DNA of 61,494 nt from Erginobacter sp964587835 (GCA_964587835.1 CAZPMN010000014.1:1-61494); one strand, 5' to 3'; positions 16,528 through 25,787 are shown, numbered from the stretch's first letter. A program made the numbers and translations. Notes: generated by a model not told the origin, from the sequence alone.

Positions 16528-19156
16528 CGCTTCTCCCCTGCCAGTTCTCCATATCTCCCCAGTTCCCGCCGGTCTTGAGGTCGATCCGCAGGGGGACGCT
16601 GAGCTGGGCCGACGCCTCCATCTCCTGGCGGACCAGGCGGGCCAGACCGGCCAATTCCTCCAAAGGACTCTCGAAGAGAAGGTCATCGTGGACCTGAATG
16701 AGCATCCGTCCCCGGAGAGCTTCCCGCTCGAGGGCGCGGGCGATCTCGATCATCGCCAGCTTGATGATATCGGAAGACGACCCCTGGATCGGGGTGTTGA
16801 CCGCGGTCCGCTCCCCGAACCGCCTCACGCTCTCCTGGTCACTGGTCAGTTCGGGCAGATAGCGGCGGCGGTGGCAGATCGTGGTCACGTAGCCGTTCTG
16901 GCGAGCCGACGCAATCGTCTCCTCGATGAACTTCGCCACCCCCGAGTACTTCTCGAAGTACTGCTTGATGAACTGATCGGCCTCGGCGAAGGAGATCTTC
17001 AGATCCTGGGAGAGACCGTAGGCTCCCATCCCGTAGATGATCCCGAAATTAACCGTCTTCGCCCTTCTCCGCATCTCCGGCGTCACCTCCGCCAGCGGGA
17101 CATCGAAGATCTGGGCGGCGGTGAAAGCGTGGATATCCCGGCCCTGGTGAAAGGCCTCCAGGAGAAGCTTATCCCGGGAGAGATGGGCCAAAACTCTCAA
17201 ATCGATCTGGGAGTAGTCGGCCGAGAGGAAGCGCCACCCGGACGGATCCGGGATGAAGGCCCGCCGGACCTTCCGGCCCATCTCCCCCCGAATCGGGATG
17301 TTCTGAATGTTGGGGTCGGAGGAACTGAGCCGGCCGGTCGCGGTGACCGCCTGGTTGAAGGTGGTGTGGAGCCGATTGGTCCGGGGATCGACCAGGCCGG
17401 GCAGGGGGTCGAGATAGGTCGTTTTCAACTTGAAGATTTTGCGGTAGTCGAGGAGCAGGCGGGGCAGGTCGTGGAGAGAGGCGAGTTTTTCCAGGACGGA
17501 GACGTCGGTGGAATAACCGGTCTTGATCTTCTTCTGGGGGGGAAGCCCGAGATTTTCGAAGAGGATCTTCTGCAGCTGCTTCGGAGAGTTGAGGTTGAAC
17601 TCCTCCCCCGCCAGTTTGTACATTTTTTTCGTCAGCGACTCCAGTTCCCCTTCCAGGGAACGGGCCAAGGCCAGGAACTGATCGCAATCAACCCGGATTC
17701 CGGCGCGTTCCATCCCGGCCAGGACCCGGCTCAAAGGGATCTCCATCCCCTCCAGCAACTCGGTCAGCCCCTTTTGGGCCAACTCCTCCTCCAGAACCGG
17801 CTCCAGCGCCAGGAGCACGTCGGCACCGGTTCCCAGCCGCCTGATCTCCTCCTCCCGCGAGGGTTTTTTCCCCGCCGGGGGAAGGTCGCTCCGACCGAGG
17901 AAGCTCCAGGCCAGGCCGGCGAGATCGTGGCCGGGACGGGAAGGCTGGAGGAGGTAGGAGGCCAGGAGCGTATCCCGAATCGAGGGCGCGGGCCGGATTC
18001 CTTCGTTGAAAAGCAGGTGGTCGAGAAACTTGCCGTCGTGGGTGACCAACCGGGATTCTTTTCCCTCCAGGAGGGGGATGAGCATTTTCAGGATCTCCTG
18101 GCGGTTTCGGTCTTCATTGAGATCGACAAAGACCGGCTCCTCGTTCCTTCCGCAGATGGCCAGGCCGGAGAGACGGGCGTGCAGGAAGCCCGGGGAGTCG
18201 GCCAGGGGGAGGAGGGCGACCGGGGTACAGCCGGCTAGATCTTCCAGATACTTTTTTACCGAACCCGGTTCCGAAACCCGGCGAACCGCGACGGGGTCTT
18301 CCCGCTGCGGAAGCATCTCGTCGAGGAGCTGGCGGAACTCCAGTTCTTCGAAGAGTTGCCGCAACTGCTCCCGGTCCGGGGGGGCGAGCCGGAGCTCTTC
18401 CCAGTCGATTTCAATCGGAGCATCGGTCTTCAATTCCACCAGCGAACGGGAAAACCGGGCCCGGTCTCCGTACTCGATCAGCCCCTCCCGGACCCGCTTG
18501 TTCTTGACTTCTCCGGCGTGCTCCAGTACTCCGTCCAAAGTTTGGTACTCCTTAAGCAGCCGGACGGCTGTCTTCTCCCCGATCCCGGGGACCCCGGGGA
18601 CGTTGTCGATCGAATCGCCCATCAGCGCCAGAACGTCCCCGATTCGGGAGGGGGGGACACCGTAACGTTCCTCGACCGCTCTGGCGTCGTAGAGCTGACC
18701 GTCCCCGTGAGGACTGATCACGCTGACGGTATCGTCCACCAGCTGGAGCATATCCTTGTCTCCGGTAAGGATAAAGGTCCGCAGGCCCCGTTCCCGCCCC
18801 CGGGCGGCCAGGACCGCGAGAATATCGTCCGCCTCATAACCGGGGATCTCCAGCCAGGGGATTCCGTAGCCCCGGGCAGCCCGCCGGATCAGGGGCAACT
18901 GGGAAGCGAGGTCGTCGGGCATCGGCTTCCGGTGGGCCTTGTAATCCTCGAACTCCTCGTGCCGCAGGGTCGGCCCCCGGGCATCTCCGGCGATCGCGGC
19001 GTAGTCCGGGCGGTACTCTTCGAGAATTCGCAGCAGGATCTTGATGAAACCGAAGACCGCGTTGGTGGGACGACCCCGGGAGGTGGTCAGGCCGCGGATG
19101 GCGTAGAAAGCCCGGTAGGCGTTCGACATCCCGTCGATTAAAAGGAGACGTTCCAT
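16520..19156 (-). CDS. polA: DNA polymerase I
   Basis: Pol I fills gaps and removes RNA primers. The 878-residue protein (ATG 19156, MERLLLIDGMSNAYRAFYAI) has a full 5'-3' exonuclease domain (TGDKDMLQLVDDTVSVISPH, LMGDSIDNVPGVPGIGEKTA), a middle 3'-5' exonuclease-like region, and the family A polymerase domain with motif A DYSQIDLRVLAHLS, motif B RRRAKTVNFGIIYGMGAYGL and motif C QVHDDLLFE. The exonuclease I signature (D-x-E) is not seen; the matching place reads VALLPLADSPGF. Proofreading is therefore probably lost, as in several bacterial Pol I proteins. Confidence 0.96.
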   Translation of the reverse strand: MERLLLIDGMSNAYRAFYAIRGLTTSRGRPTNAVFGFIKILLRILEEYRPDYAAIAGDARGPTLRHEEFEDYKAHRKPMPDDLASQLPLIRRAARGYGIPWLEIPGYEADDILAVLAARGRERGLRTFILTGDKDMLQLVDDTVSVISPHGDGQLYDARAVEERYGVPPSRIGDVLALMGDSIDNVPGVPGIGEKTAVRLLKEYQTLDGVLEHAGEVKNKRVREGLIEYGDRARFSRSLVELKTDAPIEIDWEELRLAPPDREQLRQLFEELEFRQLLDEMLPQREDPVAVRRVSEPGSVKKYLEDLAGCTPVALLPLADSPGFLHARLSGLAICGRNEEPVFVDLNEDRNRQEILKMLIPLLEGKESRLVTHDGKFLDHLLFNEGIRPAPSIRDTLLASYLLQPSRPGHDLAGLAWSFLGRSDLPPAGKKPSREEEIRRLGTGADVLLALEPVLEEELAQKGLTELLEGMEIPLSRVLAGMERAGIRVDCDQFLALARSLEGELESLTKKMYKLAGEEFNLNSPKQLQKILFENLGLPPQKKIKTGYSTDVSVLEKLASLHDLPRLLLDYRKIFKLKTTYLDPLPGLVDPRTNRLHTTFNQAVTATGRLSSSDPNIQNIPIRGEMGRKVRRAFIPDPSGWRFLSADYSQIDLRVLAHLSRDKLLLEAFHQGRDIHAFTAAQIFDVPLAEVTPEMRRRAKTVNFGIIYGMGAYGLSQDLKISFAEADQFIKQYFEKYSGVAKFIEETIASARQNGYVTTICHRRRYLPELTSDQESVRRFGERTAVNTPIQGSSSDIIKLAMIEIARALEREALRGRMLIQVHDDLLFESPLEELAGLARLVRQEMEASAQLSVPLRIDLKTGGNWGDMENWQGRSDG

Positions 19157-19448
19157 CGGAAAAGGAGAGAGGGCGGCCAACTGGTCGGGCAACTGGACGG
19201 CAATAAGAGCAAGGGTGGATCGATAGTTATCCGGCGAACCGGGGGACGGTCGGGGGACGGTCCTGACCCGGATCCTCCCGGTGGAGAATACGGGCCATTG
19301 TCTGGGAAATCGGAAAAATATTCAGCCTGGCTTAAGAATCCGGAGCGCAGACCGGATTGGTCGTCCGGATAATTTTCAGCCCCGAGAATTGAAACGTAGG
19401 ATCGGGTCCCTGATTATGGAGTGGTCAGAGAAGAACAGTCTACAGGGG

Positions 19449-19473
19449 AAGATTGGAAGCAGTTTCCAATCTT
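19449..19473. repeat. Perfect hairpin in polA upstream gap
   Basis: AAGATTGGAA and TTCCAATCTT form a 10-bp stem with a 5-base loop. It sits in the 398-bp gap 19157-19554, which also has a direct duplication GGGGGACGGTC at about 19241-19262. No gene is seen in the gap. Confidence 0.6.
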
Positions 19474-19518
19474 GGGGCCACTCTATCCGGCCCCGGCGAA
19501 AATGTCAAATTATTTTTT

Positions 19519-19547
19519 CCCCGCCGGCCCCGACGATGCCGGCGGGG
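19519..19547. terminator. Strong hairpin after the Na+/Pi symporter gene
   Basis: CCCCGCCGGC (19519-19528) and GCCGGCGGGG (19538-19547) are perfect complements with a 9-base loop, located just past the stop of the minus-strand symporter gene. It lacks a U-rich tail on that strand, so it may slow or protect the transcript end rather than act as a classical terminator. Confidence 0.45.
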
Positions 19548-19554
19548 AATAAGA

Positions 19555-21648
19555 TCAAACCTGGCCGAGGACGGCGTAGGCGATATTGGTGGCGTAAGAA
19601 TTGACCCGGCGCAACCCTCCCATCAATCCCATATGGAGGGTGCTGGTCTCCACCGACTCACTCATCCCCTTGCTCAACCGCTCGAAGTGCTGCTTGGTCA
19701 GTTTCTTCTCCAGCCGGATCAGGGCCGGTTTGCGCTGGGTGACTTCCTCGGCCAGCTTGGTGTCGTTCTCGATGAAGGCCTTTGTCGCGTCGCGGACATC
19801 GGCGGCCACGCTGGTATGGAACTCCTGGAGCTGGGCCCAACCCTCCGGAGAGAAGAAGAGGTTGTTCTCGATAAAGGACCGGGTCAGGAGGAGGATGTCC
19901 TGGGCGATGGTGTTCCCCATCTCCCGGTACTCGTTGGAGACGTTAAGGAGCATCACCGCGAAGGTGGCGTTGTCCTCACTGAGGGCCTGGGCCCCGATCT
20001 CGGCCAGGTAGGGCCGGATCGCCCCCTCCAGAATCTCGATCTTCCGGCTCTCCTCCCGCACCAAGTCAACGAAGTCCGGATCCTTGCGCTTGAAGGCCTC
20101 GATGATGCTGTCACTCATTCCCACGGCGATCTCCGCCATCCGAGCGATCTCCTGCTTGGTCTGCTCCAGGGCTATCCCCGGGGTCTTGGTCAGGTCGGAG
20201 GCCAGGTACTTGGGCTTGAAAGCCTCTTCCTTCTCCGGCTGCTCGGGGAGAATCTTCAGAATCAGGGCGCCGAAGAACTGGGTGAAGGGGAGGAAGAGCA
20301 GGGCCATCACCACGTTGAAGACGGTATGGGCATTAGCGATCTGCCGGTTGATGGTCCCCCCGACCCTGATGATGACCGAGGAAAGCGGTCCGATCAGGAA
20401 CATGAAGATCACCACCCCGGCGATCTTGAACATCGTATGGGCCAGGGCCACCCTCTTGGCATCGCGGGTGGTCCCGATGGCGGCCAGGGCGGCGGTGATC
20501 GTGGTCCCGATGTTGGCGCCATAGATGATCGGGATAGCGGCCACCAAGCCCAAAAGCGGCTTCCCGTCCGGGCCGGTCTGCATCGCCAGCCCGAGGGCGA
20601 TGGCGATGGTGGCCGCCGAGCTCTGGATGACCGCGGTCAGGAGAGTCGAGACCAGCAGTCCGGTCAGGGGATTGGAGGTCGAATTCTTGAGAAGCTCGAT
20701 GAACGGCGGGTACTTGGCCAGCGGCTTCATCGACCCCCCCATCACCTTGAGCCCGTAAAAGAGCAGGCCGAACCCGATCAGGATCTTGCCCAGGTAGTTC
20801 AACGAGGAGTTCTTGGTGAAGAAGATGCAGACAAAACCGACGAAGACGAAGGCCAGGGCGAACTGCCCGACATCGAAGGCGATCAACTGGACGGTCAGGG
20901 TGGTCCCGATATCCGCCCCCAGGATCACCCCGATGGTCTGGGCCAGGGTCATCAGGCCGGAGTTGACGAACCCGACTAAAAGGACGGTGCAAGCGCTGGA
21001 CGACTGGAGGACAAAGGTGATGATGATCCCGGAGATCAGTCCCACCACCCGGTTGCGGGTGAAGAAACTCAGAATCGAGCGCATCTTCGCCCCCGCCCAG
21101 CGCTGGAGGGTATCCCCCATCAGGTTCATCCCGAAGATGAACATCCCCAGTCCGCCGAGCAGGGTGATGATCAGGATCGGCAGCTGGCCGGCCTCGATCG
21201 AGAAGAGGGCGGGCTGACCGCAGAGGCCGTCGAGCGAGGCCTGGACCTGGTAGGTTCCGCTCTTGCTCCCCAGGAGAAAGGGGATGACCGCCACCCCGGC
21301 TTGGTCGGTGGTCACCTCAACCACCCGAATCCCCCCGTCGGGAATCTCCCGACCGGAAACCAGGAAGGTGGCCGGGGTGGTGGTCTCCTTCTTCATCTTG
21401 TCCGGCTTGGCCGGATCGGCGACGATCCAGAAGATCACCTTCTCCCCCGGGGCGGGGTCTCCGTTTCGGGTGACCAAAGCTTCCAGCTGGACCTCCGAGG
21501 AGACCATCTGGAAATGGCCGGTCCCCCGGATGGTTTGAATCGAGGGGCCCTCGGCGGCGGCGGCGGAAGAAATCAGCGCCGGGGCGGTCAGAGCCAGAAC
21601 AACCGCCAGCACCCGGCCGAGGTGAGAACCGAAGCGATATCCGGACAT
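19555..21648 (-). CDS. Na+/phosphate symporter (NptA/PNaS family) with N-terminal Ig-like domain
   Basis: A 697-residue inner-membrane protein. After a signal peptide (to about residue 32, AAAAEG) comes an extracytoplasmic beta-rich domain of about 120 residues resembling bacterial Ig-like folds, then two PNaS repeats with the Q-S-S-S/Q-S-S-A-A signatures TFVLQSSSACTVLLVGFVNS and LTAVIQSSAATIAIALGLAM, each followed by GADIGTTLT or GANIGTTIT. The last 200 residues form a PhoU-like helical domain. AGGAGGAGGG precedes ATG 21648. The added N-terminal domain is unusual for this family. The gene follows the AllF genes by 88 bp on the same strand, so it may supply phosphate for the phosphorolytic carbamoyltransferase (inference). 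Confidence 0.9.
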   Translation of the reverse strand: MSGYRFGSHLGRVLAVVLALTAPALISSAAAAEGPSIQTIRGTGHFQMVSSEVQLEALVTRNGDPAPGEKVIFWIVADPAKPDKMKKETTTPATFLVSGREIPDGGIRVVEVTTDQAGVAVIPFLLGSKSGTYQVQASLDGLCGQPALFSIEAGQLPILIITLLGGLGMFIFGMNLMGDTLQRWAGAKMRSILSFFTRNRVVGLISGIIITFVLQSSSACTVLLVGFVNSGLMTLAQTIGVILGADIGTTLTVQLIAFDVGQFALAFVFVGFVCIFFTKNSSLNYLGKILIGFGLLFYGLKVMGGSMKPLAKYPPFIELLKNSTSNPLTGLLVSTLLTAVIQSSAATIAIALGLAMQTGPDGKPLLGLVAAIPIIYGANIGTTITAALAAIGTTRDAKRVALAHTMFKIAGVVIFMFLIGPLSSVIIRVGGTINRQIANAHTVFNVVMALLFLPFTQFFGALILKILPEQPEKEEAFKPKYLASDLTKTPGIALEQTKQEIARMAEIAVGMSDSIIEAFKRKDPDFVDLVREESRKIEILEGAIRPYLAEIGAQALSEDNATFAVMLLNVSNEYREMGNTIAQDILLLTRSFIENNLFFSPEGWAQLQEFHTSVAADVRDATKAFIENDTKLAEEVTQRKPALIRLEKKLTKQHFERLSKGMSESVETSTLHMGLMGGLRRVNSYATNIAYAVLGQV

Positions 21649-21736
21649 TGCCCTCCTCCTTTGCGGTCAGGATTCGAACATCCGCCCCCGGGGAACCGGA
21701 AGGGCCGGGGAACGGCTTGCCGCGAAACCGGGATTC

Positions 21737-21910
21737 TTACAGGGAGTCCAGGGCGGCCAGGGCGGCCATGACATCTTCGTCGCCGCCGGCCGGGGGCGCC
21801 CAGTCAACCTGGACGCACTCGTAACCGGCGTCCTGGAGGGCGTCCTTGAAACTGACCAGACCGATATTGATGGATTTGAGTTCCTGTTCGAAAAGTCCGT
21901 TGAGAATCAT
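21737..21910 (-). CDS. Stand-alone AllF/FdrA C-terminal domain protein
   Basis: A 57-residue protein. It reads LKSINIGLVSFKDALQDAGY then VQVDWAPPAGGDED. As I recall it, E. coli FdrA ends with a homologous domain (V-I-N-I-G-L-R-S-F...W-S-P-V-A-G-G), fused to the main chain. Here the stop TGA of the 523-residue AllF gene overlaps this ATG by one base (TGATG), so the domain is encoded separately but translationally coupled. The N-I-G-L-x-S-F and W-x-P-P-A-G-G motifs are well kept, so it looks functional. It probably binds back onto AllF. The domain's exact function is not known to me. Confidence 0.85.
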   Translation of the reverse strand: MILNGLFEQELKSINIGLVSFKDALQDAGYECVQVDWAPPAGGDEDVMAALAALDSL

Positions 21911-23481
21911 CACTTACCTCCCCGGATCTTGATAATTTCCACTGTCAGCTCGCTGGCGGCGGCGTTGGTCTCCATCACAATCGCTCCGGCCTCCTTGAGT
22001 TCCTTCTCCACCTTCTTCCGGCTCTGCGGATCTTTATGGGTGCCGGTGATCGAGCAGACCACCGCCAGGTGGCGGCCGGAATCGGCGGCGAGCTTCTTCG
22101 CCTCCCGAATCGGGCCGGCCAGCTCCTCGCCGGGAGCCATATTCGACCCGTAGCCGAGGACGACGTCAAGAAGGATCACCGCCACCTCGGGATCGCCGGC
22201 TTCCTCGACGATCCGCTTCTTCCTCAGGAGGAAGTCGATCATTGGATGGGGACGGCCGACCGTGAACTCGTCCTCGCCCAGGTCCACGACCGTGTTCTCC
22301 TTGCTCTTCCAGATATCGGCGAGCTTGAAAGCCGGATCGATCGGGGCCGGGCTGTAAACCGGGCCCAGGGTATCGCTGAACATCAGCTGGGTCTCGTCGC
22401 AGAGGGTCCCCCCGCTGAAGAGGCCGCGGAGATATTTCTGCCCCTCTTTCATCTTCCCGGCCTCGGCGGCCGCCTGCTTCTTGATCTCCTCGCTCCGGGC
22501 GGCCAGGGCCTGCTCGATCCCCGCCGGGTCCTCGCCCCGGGCCAGGGCGACGGCGATCAGACCGGCTCGCTCGAGGTCACGGGCGGCCCGAGCTCCGGCC
22601 TTCTCCATCACCTTGGGGTCGCCGCCGATCAGGATCGCCACCACCGGCTTGGAGATGTCCTTGATCGCTTCCCCCACCTGGGCCAGGACCTCTTCCGCAG
22701 GGGGCTTGGAGACGAGAACGATCACCTCGGTGGCGGAGTCGGCGGCCAGGGCTTTGATCCCCTCGAGGAACATTATCCCCCCGATGTCGTTTTTGACGTC
22801 CCGCCCCCCGGTCCCGATCGCCTGGGAAATCCCCTCCCCCTGGTTGCCGATGATGCAGCTGACTTCCTGCAGCCCGGTCCCGGAGGCGGCCACGATCCCG
22901 ATCTTCCCCCGCTTGACCACGTTGGCAAAGCACAAGGGGGCACCATTGATAATCGCCGTCCCGCAGTCCGGCCCCATCACCAGCAGGCCCTTCTCGCGGC
23001 CGAACTCCTTGAGTTCCCGCTCTTTCTCGATTGAAACGTTATCGGAGAAGAGCATCACGTGGAGGCCTTTCTGGAGGGCTTCCATCGCCACGTCGCCGGC
23101 ATAGCGGCCGGCCACCGAGATGATGACCATATTGGCCCCGGGGAGTTCTTCGACCGCCCCCTCGATCGAACGGGGGAGGTGCTCGCCGGCGGCGGCTTTC
23201 TTCTGCTTGCTCTCGATCAGCAGTTCCTCAGCCTTGGCGATCACGCTCTCGGCGATCTTCTCGTCGCCGGCCAGGCCGGCGATCAGGAGATCGGTGTCGT
23301 TGGCGTCTTTGAACTCGTCGAGGAGGAGGCCGGAGGCGGCCAGAATTTGTTTGTTCTCCTCGGTCCCCATCACCACCGCCGCCTCCTCGACCCCTTCCAT
23401 CTCGGTCAGGGAGCGGGCCACCAGCATCAATGTCACCGAATCAAAATATTCCCCGGTTTTCTTCAATCCTTTAACGGGCAT
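21910..23481 (-). CDS. allF: Oxamate carbamoyltransferase subunit AllF (FdrA family)
   Basis: FdrA/AllF has a succinyl-CoA-synthetase-like fold and in E. coli forms oxamate carbamoyltransferase with AllG and AllH, the step converting oxalurate and phosphate to oxamate and carbamoyl phosphate. The 523-residue protein matches throughout: FDSVTLMLVARSLTEMEGVE, MLFSDNVSIEKERELKEFG, VMGPDCGTAIINGAPLCFAN, IVAASGTGLQEVSCIIGNQG, GGRDVKNDIGG, LVSKPPAEEVLAQ and FTVGRPHPMIDFLLRKK. ATG 23481 follows GGGAGG by 5 bases. The usual C-terminal domain is missing and is encoded by the next gene. AllH lies just upstream; AllG is 33 kb away at 56307. The substrate could be another ureide rather than oxalurate. 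Confidence 0.9.
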   Translation of the reverse strand: MPVKGLKKTGEYFDSVTLMLVARSLTEMEGVEEAAVVMGTEENKQILAASGLLLDEFKDANDTDLLIAGLAGDEKIAESVIAKAEELLIESKQKKAAAGEHLPRSIEGAVEELPGANMVIISVAGRYAGDVAMEALQKGLHVMLFSDNVSIEKERELKEFGREKGLLVMGPDCGTAIINGAPLCFANVVKRGKIGIVAASGTGLQEVSCIIGNQGEGISQAIGTGGRDVKNDIGGIMFLEGIKALAADSATEVIVLVSKPPAEEVLAQVGEAIKDISKPVVAILIGGDPKVMEKAGARAARDLERAGLIAVALARGEDPAGIEQALAARSEEIKKQAAAEAGKMKEGQKYLRGLFSGGTLCDETQLMFSDTLGPVYSPAPIDPAFKLADIWKSKENTVVDLGEDEFTVGRPHPMIDFLLRKKRIVEEAGDPEVAVILLDVVLGYGSNMAPGEELAGPIREAKKLAADSGRHLAVVCSITGTHKDPQSRKKVEKELKEAGAIVMETNAAASELTVEIIKIRGGK

Positions 23482-23559
23482 ATACACCTCCCTGGTGATT
23501 GATTGACGAATTTTGGAAGATCAGGCGTACGCCCCATCGGGCGAAACGGAAGTATAATC

Positions 23560-24435
23560 CTACCCCTCCAGATCGGTAAAGTCACCATTTTTCCCCGAAA
23601 TATTCCCCCCGCCATGGCAATTTTTCAACGTCAGCAATAATCCCACCGCCAAATCGCTCCCCGAAGACGCCCCAAAGGCGATCAACTCCCCGGCCCGGCG
23701 GCGGACTTGGGCCGGATCGACCCCGGCCAATCCGTCGAGGAGGTTTTTCAAACGTTCAAAGAACCACCCGCCGGCGGCCAGGGAGATAAAGGAGTTGGAG
23801 AGCAGGTTCCCCGTCCGAGCGGCGGCAGCCATCTTCTCTCTCAGTTTCGACCGGTCGGTCCCGCTTAAACGATCAAGAACCACCAGAGCGGTCAACAGCC
23901 CGGCAATGAAGTCGTCCCCTGCCGGGGTCAAACCCGAACCCAGGCCCTTCAGCCTTCGGCAGCCGGCGACCAGGTCATCAGGCGAATGGAAGAGGGACCG
24001 GGTGGCCGCCTGGAAAGTCTCCCGCATCGCTCTACCGAAGAGACCGGGAGGTCCCTTTCCGCCGACGGGGTCGAGGAGGAAGACCAGACTCTCCGGGGGG
24101 GAGTTCTCCCGAAGGGTCTGCTCCAGAACCGGTAGGTTGCCGGACAGGACCGACCGGTCCAGCGCCTTCGGCCGCCAGGTCGAGTCGTAGATCTCCGCCC
24201 CCGCCCGCGAAACGGAGACCGAACCGAACCGGATCTTCTCCGCACTGACGGTCAGGTGATCCCCCACCGCGGAATCAATCTCTCCGGCCACGATATTGAT
24301 CGGTCCCCTGCCCACCTCCTCCGACACCACCGAGACCAGGCGGTCACCCCAGCCGAAATTGACCACCCGGACAAACCGGGAATGAAGCCGGTAGCGCCCC
24401 GGAGACACTTGATCGCCGATACTTTTGATCTTCAC
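23560..24435 (-). CDS. allH: DUF2877 protein, oxamate carbamoyltransferase subunit AllH
   Basis: A 291-residue protein of the YlbF/AllH (DUF2877) family, third subunit of the AllFGH carbamoyltransferase. The best match is the block GLGSGLTPAGDDFIAGLLTA followed downstream by LIAFGASSGSDLAVGLLLTL, the two signatures of the family; PINIVAGEIDSAVGDHLTVS near residue 45 matches the N-terminal part. The start is a choice: GTG 24435 with GGAGAG ten bases upstream gives a normal length, while the frame stays open to 24552. It is first in the allH-allF-allF(C)-symporter line and divergent from an SGNH gene. Confidence 0.85.
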   Translation of the reverse strand: MKIKSIGDQVSPGRYRLHSRFVRVVNFGWGDRLVSVVSEEVGRGPINIVAGEIDSAVGDHLTVSAEKIRFGSVSVSRAGAEIYDSTWRPKALDRSVLSGNLPVLEQTLRENSPPESLVFLLDPVGGKGPPGLFGRAMRETFQAATRSLFHSPDDLVAGCRRLKGLGSGLTPAGDDFIAGLLTALVVLDRLSGTDRSKLREKMAAAARTGNLLSNSFISLAAGGWFFERLKNLLDGLAGVDPAQVRRRAGELIAFGASSGSDLAVGLLLTLKNCHGGGNISGKNGDFTDLEG

Positions 24436-24596
24436 GTTCCCGATACTCTCCTCTGCGCAACTGAAACCGACCCGGACGGTCAATTTTACCCGGGCCCCGG
24501 GCGTAAAGTCAACACGGTGCGGACCGGGAGAGTCCGGGCGGCGGAACCGCACACTTGCCTTCCCGGAGGAATACGTCCATAATTCCGTTTCGGCTA

Positions 24597-25673
24597 ATGA
24601 AACCTCGATTCCTCATCCCTCTCTTGCTGGTCTTGATCTCGTTGTCGGTTGGACTGGTGCTTTGCGAGGTCATTTACCGTCTCTACGAGATCAGCCGCCT
24701 GCCGCCGACCCTCCCGGAAGATGCCCCGGTCTATATGCGCTACGACGAACTGGTCGGCTGGCGGCCCATTCCGGGAGCCCGGGTGGGAGAAATCATCATT
24801 GATGAGCGGGGCGGGCGGGTCGGCGACGACGTTGAAGTCAACCGTCCCCTCCGGGAGAAGCGGATCGCCGCCTTCGGCGACTCCTTCACCTTCGGCGACG
24901 AGGTACGGGGAGAGGAGGCCTGGCCGGCCCTGCTGGATGAAAGACTGGCCGAGCGGGGTTACTCCGTCATCAACCTGGGGGTATGCGGTTACGGGGTCGA
25001 CCAGATGTACCTCCTCTACCGGAAACTGGAAGAGGAACTCCAGCCGGAGATCATCCTGGCCGGGATCATCAGCTGGGATATCCAGCGTGTCCCCAAGACG
25101 CGGAGAAAGGCGGAGGCCCGGGAGAAGCCGATGTTCGTCTACGAGAAAGGGGAACTGCAGCTGACCAACGTTCCGGTCCCCCTGGTGGAGGAGGAATCTC
25201 TGGCCCGGATCAGCTGGAAAGATATCCTCCTCAACACCTCGAGGAGCTACCTTCTCGACCGGATCCAGCCATCGGAGAGCCCCCCGAGATGGCCGGAGAT
25301 CCCGGAAGAGGTACACGCGGCGGCCAATATCGAGGATAACAGGTACGCCCGCGGGCTGCTTATCTCCCAGAAGATCATCGAACGCTGGCTGGCGGAGGCC
25401 GAGGAGAAAGGACAGCGGCTGATTTTGGTGTTGATCCCGACGATCAAGGAAGTCAACTACTACCATTCCTACCTGACCCGCCTGAAAGAAAATCTGGCCG
25501 ACCGGGGGCTAGAGATCGTGGACTGCCAGAAAGCATTCCAATCCGGACAGGAGAAGGGCTGGGACCTGTTCCGGGCCAACCATCCCTCCCCCCGGGGACA
25601 GGCGGTGATCGCCGCAGAGGTTTATTCCCATCTGGAAGCCGGCGGACTCTTTACCCGGTCCGAGACCCGGTAA
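24597..25673 (+). CDS. Membrane-anchored SGNH/GDSL hydrolase-like protein
   Basis: A 358-residue protein with a single N-terminal membrane segment (FLIPLLLVLISLSVGLVLCE) and an SGNH esterase-type body. Block I is RIAAFGDSFTFGDEVRGEEA with the nucleophile Ser; the oxyanion Gly and Asn are in VINLGVCGYGVDQMYLLYRK; the C-terminal His is in FRANHPSPRGQAVIAAEVY. Members of this group act on acyl esters, often on envelope glycans, but no substrate is shown here. ATG 24597 is chosen for the signal-anchor; the frame extends to TTG 24555, which lies just before a GGAGGA. It is alone on its strand. Confidence 0.8.
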   Translation: MKPRFLIPLLLVLISLSVGLVLCEVIYRLYEISRLPPTLPEDAPVYMRYDELVGWRPIPGARVGEIIIDERGGRVGDDVEVNRPLREKRIAAFGDSFTFGDEVRGEEAWPALLDERLAERGYSVINLGVCGYGVDQMYLLYRKLEEELQPEIILAGIISWDIQRVPKTRRKAEAREKPMFVYEKGELQLTNVPVPLVEEESLARISWKDILLNTSRSYLLDRIQPSESPPRWPEIPEEVHAAANIEDNRYARGLLISQKIIERWLAEAEEKGQRLILVLIPTIKEVNYYHSYLTRLKENLADRGLEIVDCQKAFQSGQEKGWDLFRANHPSPRGQAVIAAEVYSHLEAGGLFTRSETR

Positions 25674-25787
25674 TCAGCCGATCATCCCCCAGGTCTCTTT
25701 CAACCTTGAGCCCGTTCAATTCCCGTCCCCGGACGAAACTCAGTACTCAGCTCCCCGGAAACCCTAAATACCGGTTAACTATTGCGC

